From the NCBI GenBank assembly GCA_951799445.1, contig OX637289.1, positions 23,374,245-23,438,244 of the forward strand: DNA of 64,000 bases. The letters are read 5' to 3'. Position numbers and translations under genes: made by a program. How positions within the stretch are numbered: position 1 is the first letter of the stretch; each line of letters begins with the position of its first letter. The notes under the pieces were generated by a model. The model made no database searches. It saw nothing but the letters and a program-made list of their open reading frames with translations, and was not told where the DNA came from. Positions 57,515 through 64,000 of this stretch are shown here, piece by piece. The DNA comes from Pseudisothecium myosuroides (Eukaryota > Streptophyta > Bryopsida > Hypnales > Lembophyllaceae).

Positions 57515-60500
57515 TCACGAGGTTGTCAAGAGACTCCGACCTTTTCTTCCCGTGTATGACTTGCTCTCTGTCTTCCGGGAGAGGATGGCAGACAAGGGCT
57601 CATTTGTCCGAGGGAAGTGCTTCTCCAGTTGCACTCCAGCCAACCAGTTTTGAAGTGCTGGTGCCCATGTGACAATTCGCCCTTCATTCCATTTGGCGAA
57701 GTCAAAGGGCGCTTCTATATCTGTGAGGGAACCGAGCATTGCTCTCGCAACAGGAAGACTCTTCAAATCCCTGTTTGGATCCTTGTCACCCCACCTGCAC
57801 ACACCCAAAGAAATCAACCTGTTATATATATTCTCGCATAAATCGCATTACGGCGTGATTGCATATCGCCATGAATTAGTTGTTTTCTGCTCCACAATGC
57901 GTTGAACTCTGTTACAAAATAATTGCATGATAAAAACATGGAAAACCAGTAAGATGACAGGCAATACAGCCCCAGAACGCCTATACGTACAAGGCCTAAC
58001 CTTAACCCACAGTTATCCCGATTTCATATCCATGAACATTTTACAAAATGTACCAATAGAAAAGAGTAATCGTACCCTACATTTAATAATAGCTTCGCAA
58101 AACTATTATAATTGACTATTAGCTTCCAGAGTGAACTTTCTATTTTAGCCTGGGCATTCGCAGTCAACACAAACATGGAAAGAACAAAAGAGAGAGAACA
58201 GCTGTAGTTAAAACCATCAACGAAAGGTTTCAGAAATATACTTTGTAACTATACTCAAAAGAGGAGGAAAAGATGTCTCTTTCTTGACTTCAGCTTCCAA
58301 GTCTAGCAGCCAGACAATAAGCGTAGTCATCGCAGCCCCCACTGACATCCTGGTCACACAAAAACGAGTCGTTTAGTTATGAGGTCAATGATATGATCAT
58401 ACAAGTGTAAACAAGCATACCCACGCTAAACAGAAATTTGTGACGCTCAAAAGTAGGAGACTTACTTAAACCCTAAGCAGCCCACAGCGGTCACTTCCAT
58501 ATCTCTAGGGGTTCAAATAGATCAATAAGAAAGCTTCAAGAAAGATAAACAATGTACCAATAGAAAGAAGAAAGCATAACCTACATTTTTGAACAACAGA
58601 AATATGCTTTCAAAGTTACAATAATCGACTATTAGCTTCCAAAATGGCGGACTTCGTAGTTTTACCTTAGGCACTTAGGGTTTACCAAAAATTGAAATTT
58701 CTGTACATAGGATTATAGTTAACAGTGAGGCAATTTTTACGTATCGTTTCAGATAAAAACCACTTTCAGAGACCACTATGTTAAAAAACTTGACTACCAA
58801 AAGAAGCAATAGCAGTTACAGAAGGATAAAAATGACCTGTGCACATCAATCGCCCACATCAAGTCCGAGCGGGAGAAAGCTTCGGCAAACACCCCGCGCT
58901 GTCGTGCTTCAGCGAAGACTCGGCAAGCTCTCTGTCGTTGTCCAAGGCACCAAAGGGCTTCCAACAAAGCATTATAGAACTTCAAGTTACTGCCCACCCC
59001 ATCTACTTTAAGGCCATCCAAGGCGTACTCCACCCTTTGCCAGTTTGTACCCTCGTCCATCTCACCCTTAAAAATGCCACCCACCACTCCATATATACTT
59101 GGCATGTTTGGCTCGAGCATTTCCTCCACGACCTTGCTCGCATCTTCCCATCTGAAAAGCAAACAAATTCGAGCAAACTAAGACTCCAGCAAACTGAGAC
59201 TCAGAAAACCAATATTACTCCAGTAAGACCAATGTACGCACATCTTCCAGCTCAATCCGATTAGAACGCTCAAAACAACAAATTGAATGAATTCAACAGA
59301 CAAAATACCTGTTCCGGCGAGCACAGACAGACAGCATGAGGCAATAGGCATCAACGCTGGGCACTCCACCCCCAACTTTCAGATCCAAGAATTGAGCTTT
59401 GGCTTCATCAAACAGTCCTGCTGTGCAATAGACACCCATCAAAGCTTCATAAGTGAGTCTGTTGGGTGGACACCGAGCCTCTTCCATATCTCGACTCACT
59501 TCAATGGCGTCGTCGAAAAGGCCCCCACGACCGAATGCTTCAATGAGTGAATTGTATGTGGATACATCTGCTGAAAGGCCTGCATCGCTCATGGTTAAAT
59601 AAGCACTTCCAGCTTCACAATACAGACCACCACCTGTACAGACAGTGAAAGAATATGAGGCACAAAACTCACAGCCATACCCAAAGGAAGCAATCCTCAA
59701 CTAACAACCATCCTTCCACCTGGTGACTGAGAAATTATTACTGCGAACTGAATGGAAAATCCTCTATAGTATGCTTCCGAGATTTCATGAAAGAAAAGAG
59801 CTAAAAGAAGTGAGCATGTCCAAAAAGGATAACGGTTGTAGGACCTGCAAAGGCCCCAATCAAGGCATTGTAGGTATCCTGGTCAATTTCGCATCCACTC
59901 TCCTTTAAGCTATTGAAAGCGCTAGTGGTATCGGAATAAAGAGCAGCATTTCCGTAAGCTGCAATCAGACCTGTGCAGACACAAAAACCCGACCAACATT
60001 GGTCAGACCCTATTCATACGTGATATATCCTGATAAATGACATAACACTAGATGCATCGAACCCAATTGCTTACCAGTAAAACCATCTGAAGTGGGCGTG
60101 ACATTGCTTTGAAGCATGTGCCGATGTATTTTTGTAGCCGCCTTGTGAAGCCCTCCTTTGCCACAAGAATAAAGCAGGCCAGCATAAGTTGACATATCTG
60201 GCTCCAGCCCACCATTCTGCAATGAACCCAATATCAATAATAAGGTATTCGAATAGAAAAAACCAGTTAGGATGAGCTCTAACGTCGGTGCTCTACTCCA
60301 CCCTAAGCAGCGCCGTAAACTAACTGGAATCAAAAGGGGAAAAAGCAGCTATTTCGTCCCAAGGAATGAGTCCCCACTGAAAATTCCAATATCATGTTGT
60401 CCTAGCCCACAAAAAGAAAGACGATGGACATCTACAGTAAGGGAAGGAAATAAACATCACAACTAGAGAAAAGGATGGAAGAGTGCGTACAAGCAAGTCC

Positions 60501-62622
60501 CAGAATAGGTTGATCGATTCTTGGAAAAATCCTCCTTGCCCAAAAACATGAATGAGTGTGTTGTAGGTGGTGATATCAGGCTCAGTACCCCTCGATTTCA
60601 TGTCCGTGAACAACTCTCGCACTTCATCATAACAACCATGCTTACCGTACGCCTCCAGAAGTGAACTAAACGTGACCACATTTGGGCTGCATCCAGCATC
60701 CTGCATTTGCTTAAACACTTTGGCAGCTGCTCGATACTTGCCAGCCCTTCCATAAGCATCAATCAAAATGTTATAGGCCACTACGTCAGGGGCGTTTCCG
60801 GCCTTCTCCATTTCTCGTAACAAATCTGCCGCGCCTTCATGCTGGCCTGCCTGCCCATACGTATCCACCAGAGCGTTGTACGTGACAGTGTCTGGAACCA
60901 CACCTGCCTCGTTCATGGTCCGAAAAATCATGCCAGCTTCCTCCACAAGAGCCCGGCTGCCAAACGTACATAAAATGCACTGCTCAGTACCATAATTGGG
61001 CACATCAATTCCAAGTCTGTCACCTATAAACAAGGTTTTCAGTAAAACTTAGACTGTTCCAGAACTTCTAGACAATATCACAAAGAAATCTTCGCAATGA
61101 TTCATAGAGAGGTCTCCAGATTGTTAGGGTGATCATACAGAGGCCCCCATATGATTCACTGAGACCATAGGAAGACGTCCATATGCAAAAAGAGGAAAAA
61201 ATTGTTTTTACACGTTTTTTACATGCTGTTTCTCAATGCTATCTAAAACAACCGGAAACAGTCTGATTTTATTAAAAAAACTATTTATGCCAACCACCCA
61301 GAAATCCTCCATGAAAACACACAAAATAGAGTCCCCAGTATTTATTTAAAATATATTTTGCAAATTCAGGTACTCGACATGTTAAGCATTGAATTCAGCA
61401 CATGGTACATTGAAAGACACCAACCTGCTGCAGGCGCTTAGGAGCGTATTGTAGGTTATAATGTCAGGCTGAATACCCTCATGTCGCATTTGTGCAAACA
61501 GTCCTAGAAGACCCTCCCACTCCAGACCCCCTTTTGCACAAGCATTAATCACAGTATTGTACGTTATTAAATTCGGTGTCACTTTCTCTCGTTTCATCCG
61601 AGTCAACAAATGAAGCGATGCTTCATGTTGGCCGTTGCGTCCATACGCATTGATCAGAGCTGTGAATGAGTACACATTCCATTCAACATCATTCAGTGGC
61701 ATATCTTCAAATAATTCGGACGCCTTGTCCAGCATTCCTTCCCGTCCCATAATTCCTGAGAGAATGCCCCAATCAGGAAAACTGTCCAATTCAATCGATT
61801 TTGCAACAGAAAAGGGAACATATCTGCATTTGCAACCATTACATTGACACAAACTGCAATTTTCTCGATCTCCCACCATGCAAGTCTCTCTCTATGCAAG
61901 TCTCTCTAGACTTTCTCTTTCCATTTCTGTGCATCAGCATTGATATTCCAGAAACCAAAATCTTCAAACGGAGAGCTCAGATGCCTGGACCATTAAAATT
62001 ACACATACTGTAAAATTCACGATCACTCACCATGCAAGCCTCTCTAGACTTTCTCTTCCCATTTTCTGCACTGATTTTCCAGATCCAAAAGCTTCAAAAT
62101 GGAGAGTGATGCCAGGACCTTACCTATCATGATTGTGTAAACGTGCTCATTGGGCTTACACCACTGATGTCGCTGCATGTACTTGAACAACCGCAACGCC
62201 TTCTGCCAATCACTCCGCTGCGCAAATTCCCTGAAAATGAGAGAAAACTCGTGCATGGTGAGCTTGTTCTTAAACCCTTCCATGGTTCTGGCAATGCTTC
62301 CGCGCGGTGCGAGCGAGGTGAGGTTGTTGATGGCGTTCTCCACGTCGTAGCTGTACTTGCCCTTCACCATATCCGGATTCTCCAGGGTGGCAGCGACGGC
62401 CACATGCTGCGCTTGGCGACTGAGCGCCCTCCGAGCTCCGCTTAAAGAGGAAGCCTGCGCCACTTCCATGACGAAGTTGGTCGATGCCCTGCGCGTATGC
62501 CACCATGGGCGGGTACGACATGGCAGCAGAGAGCTTGAGAGCTTCTCGCATCGTGGCGAGAGTGGTTGCAGCGCGTCGCTCAACACGTATCCTGCAATGC
62601 ACTGGTTTGCTGCCACTGCCAT
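57515..62622 (-). CDS. PTAC2: pTAC2-like PPR-SMR protein of the plastid transcription machinery, 9 exons
   Basis: The exons (minus strand) are 62124-62622, 61425-61755, 60491-60956, 60075-60216, 59845-59970, 59309-59633, 58837-59151, 58242-58349 and 57515-57794. They total 2592 nt, or 863 aa, against about 862 for Arabidopsis pTAC2. All introns are GT..AG and in phase. Residues 1-60 look like a chloroplast transit peptide (A/S/R-rich, few acidic). The hallmark KGKYSYDVENAINNL and LPPRGSIAR-like SLAPRGSIAR lead into about 14 PPR repeats (TYN..I.AYG..G pattern). The C terminus has an SMR-like DVHRMSVGAAM..L.VWL and KWNEGRIVTW. In plants pTAC2 is a component of the plastid-encoded RNA polymerase complex needed for plastid gene expression (family knowledge). 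The start codon ATGGCAG is followed upstream by telo-box repeats. Confidence 0.93.
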
Positions 62623-62643
62623 TACCCTAAACCCTCAACCCTC
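62623..62643 (-). promoter_or_regulatory. Telo-box repeats in the pTAC2 leader
   Basis: ACCCTAAACCCTCAACCCTC on the plus strand lies directly upstream of the pTAC2 start codon. On the sense strand it reads GAGGGTT..AGGGTTTAGGG. Confidence 0.45.
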
Positions 62644-63343
62644 TCTGAACAATTGAACCCGACTGGAATCAACAACGTTACTCTCTACACCGCCTCATCA
62701 TTCAAAAGCCAAACAACGTCCTCCCTCACCATAACCTCACTTCGCCAGCCAATCTCTCCGTGAATTGCAACAGACACAACCTCTCGCAGTCTCCACGACC
62801 CCACGACGCAACCCTTTCAATTGTTTCAATTCCAATTAAGCGAACCCTCTGCGAATTTCAACTCACAATCACAGTCGCAGTCGCCACGACCACTCAAAAC
62901 CCCACAGAAAAATAGAAAAAGCTTCGCAACCACCTCAAATTGCAACAGAACGTCCCACGTAGACCATGAAACACATACTATAAAGCTATAAAATACAAAT
63001 CCCACTTCGAGAAATCAATAGACGGAGTAAACCCCAGTCACACGCAAAATCCAAAACCACAAACCCTAAAACCCTGGAGAACTGGATAAGGCTGGCCCAG
63101 TGCTCCAGAACCATTCATGGCGAACCCTGATACCTGGATGAACTAAACTTCAACTTTTGACATGCTCTGTCTTCCGATTTCAATCGCAAGCATCGACGCT
63201 CTGGACAATCAGTACATGTTTTACTGCTGTATTGCTCTATGAATTTTTTGTAGGAACTGAGAGCGCAGCATTCATGGCGAAGATATCCAAATGACCTAAA
63301 ACCCCAATTTTCGACCGATTCACATGTTTTGTCATTTCAATTG
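62644..63343. other. pTAC2 promoter and intergenic spacer
   Basis: No coding frame is supported. It holds another telo-box (AAACCCTAAAACCC near 63060). The sequence presumably contains the pTAC2 promoter and the 3' flank of the next gene. Confidence 0.4.
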
Positions 63344-63640
63344 CACAAGGACGTAACTTAGAGGCGAATCCGAGGCACATGGTAGTATTTCTCTCTTTGA
63401 AATTTTTGTTCAAACTGAGTGTTCGTCATTATGCGTGCTCTTCAGGGGTTTAGGGGTTTGAAACAGAGGGCAATTGGCTTTAAGGAGAGTGTGCACAAGG
63501 ACGCAGAGGCGAATCCAAAGCACATATTTGTACTGCTTTCTTTAAAAATTTTATACAAACGGAGTATTCGTCACTTCGCGGACGCCTTCAGGGGCTTAGG
63601 GTTTGAGAGAGAGGACAAACGGCGTTAAGGAGGATGTGTA
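63344..63640. repeat. Tandem duplication (~148 bp) overlapping the 3' end of the right-edge gene
   Basis: Two diverged units begin CACAAGGACG (63344 and 63494) and share AGAGGCGAATCC, CTTCAGGGG and TTAAGGAG..TGTG. The second unit includes the stop codon of the minus-strand gene; the first lies beyond it. Confidence 0.6.
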
Positions 63641-63951
63641 CAAGCATGAGATCCACAAAGTACTGGTGCCCGATTTGCGGGCTCCGCCACGCTTCTTTCG
63701 GTGGTCGCCACGGCCACGGCGACTTCGCAGGCTCCCTGCCGTAATGCACTCCATCGGTATGATTCAAATCGTAATGCCAAGGGAATGTCAAGTCGAACGC
63801 GTCCACCACTTTCAAGCGCTCGATGATCGCCTCCTTCTGCATCTTCTCCACGAATATTCTATTGTAAATTTCCATTTTGTGAGGGTTAGGGAGGCCGTCT
63901 CGCGCATGACCGGCGTCGCTTTTGCTGTACCCGGCGCTCGTGATCGTGGTC
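63588..63951 (-). CDS. Last exon of a conserved plant protein, partial (5' part outside window)
   Basis: An acceptor TTTACAG lies at 63952-63958. The frame then runs about 120 codons to the stop at 63588. It contains RDGLPNPHKMEIYNRIF, FDLTFPWHY, NHTDGVHYGR and QIGHQYFVDLMLVHILLN. The DGVHYG element is reminiscent of the Asp-His motif near the C terminus of SGNH/PC-esterase-type enzymes, and the last phrase looks like a strongly conserved end. I cannot name the family with certainty. The gene continues to the right on the minus strand. Confidence 0.6.
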
Positions 63952-64000
63952 CTGTAAACTACGGCGGGGTTCGTTTTTTGCCATATTGAATTCCAGAAAT

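Noticed and set aside
1..64000. tRNA, rRNA, CRISPR arrays, bacterial-type operons
   Set aside because: None were recognised on either strand. The gene structure is eukaryotic throughout.

Overview
This window is nuclear DNA of a land plant. The evidence is a PPR-SMR protein of plastid transcription (pTAC2) with a transit-peptide-like N terminus, short canonical GT..AG introns, telo-box motifs (AAACCCTAA type) beside housekeeping start codons, and a WVD2/TPX2-domain microtubule protein. Very AT-rich spacers full of miniature transposons alternate with GC-rich coding exons. A non-seed plant (moss or lycophyte grade) seems most likely, but the species cannot be fixed from the sequence alone.

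Layout. 1-12.2 kb is AT-rich repeat DNA without a gene: several families of terminal-inverted-repeat elements, many nested, and a 1.39 kb near-perfect palindrome. At 12.7-17.4 kb lies SAC3-A (+), an intronless 1073-aa SAC3/GANP-domain protein of the SAC3A/THP3/LENG8 type. At 19.0-25.8 kb lies a 14-exon gene (-) for the ribosome-biogenesis protein RBM19/MRD1, 939 aa, whose start codon appears to be split by an intron. A dead 1-kb copy of three of its exons sits just upstream (26.2-27.2 kb). At 30.2-31.7 kb (-) is a decayed gene with caspase-fold signatures resembling a family I associate with fungal genomes. It is broken by two in-frame stops and a 190-bp insertion, and its 5' region is tandemly repeated and hit by two TTAA-flanked transposons. 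At 44.2-47.0 kb lies a WVD2-like (TPX2 domain) gene (+) with a TATA box. At 50.6-55.1 kb is SAC3-B (-), an inverted paralogue of SAC3-A. At 57.5-62.6 kb is a 9-exon pTAC2 gene (-, 863 aa). At 63.6 kb to the right edge is the last exon of an unidentified conserved plant gene (-).

Genes and functions. The intact genes are housekeeping in character: mRNA processing/export (SAC3-A, SAC3-B), pre-rRNA processing (RBM19), plastid transcription (pTAC2) and cortical microtubules (WVD2-like). There is no operon-like cooperation. The most unusual points are: (i) two SAC3 paralogues with about 98% identity inside a sharply bounded ~3.9 kb tract but about 70% identity just outside its 5' edge, which looks like gene conversion between inverted copies 33 kb apart; (ii) the caspase-like pseudogene; (iii) the AT|G split start codon of RBM19; (iv) a dense, classifiable set of miniature elements (TA-flanked, TTAA-flanked and CACTA type). 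One TTAA pair sits in a tandem repeat that supplies its own empty site.

Exon boundaries were derived by hand from splice sites and frame; both multi-exon CDSs sum to an exact multiple of three.
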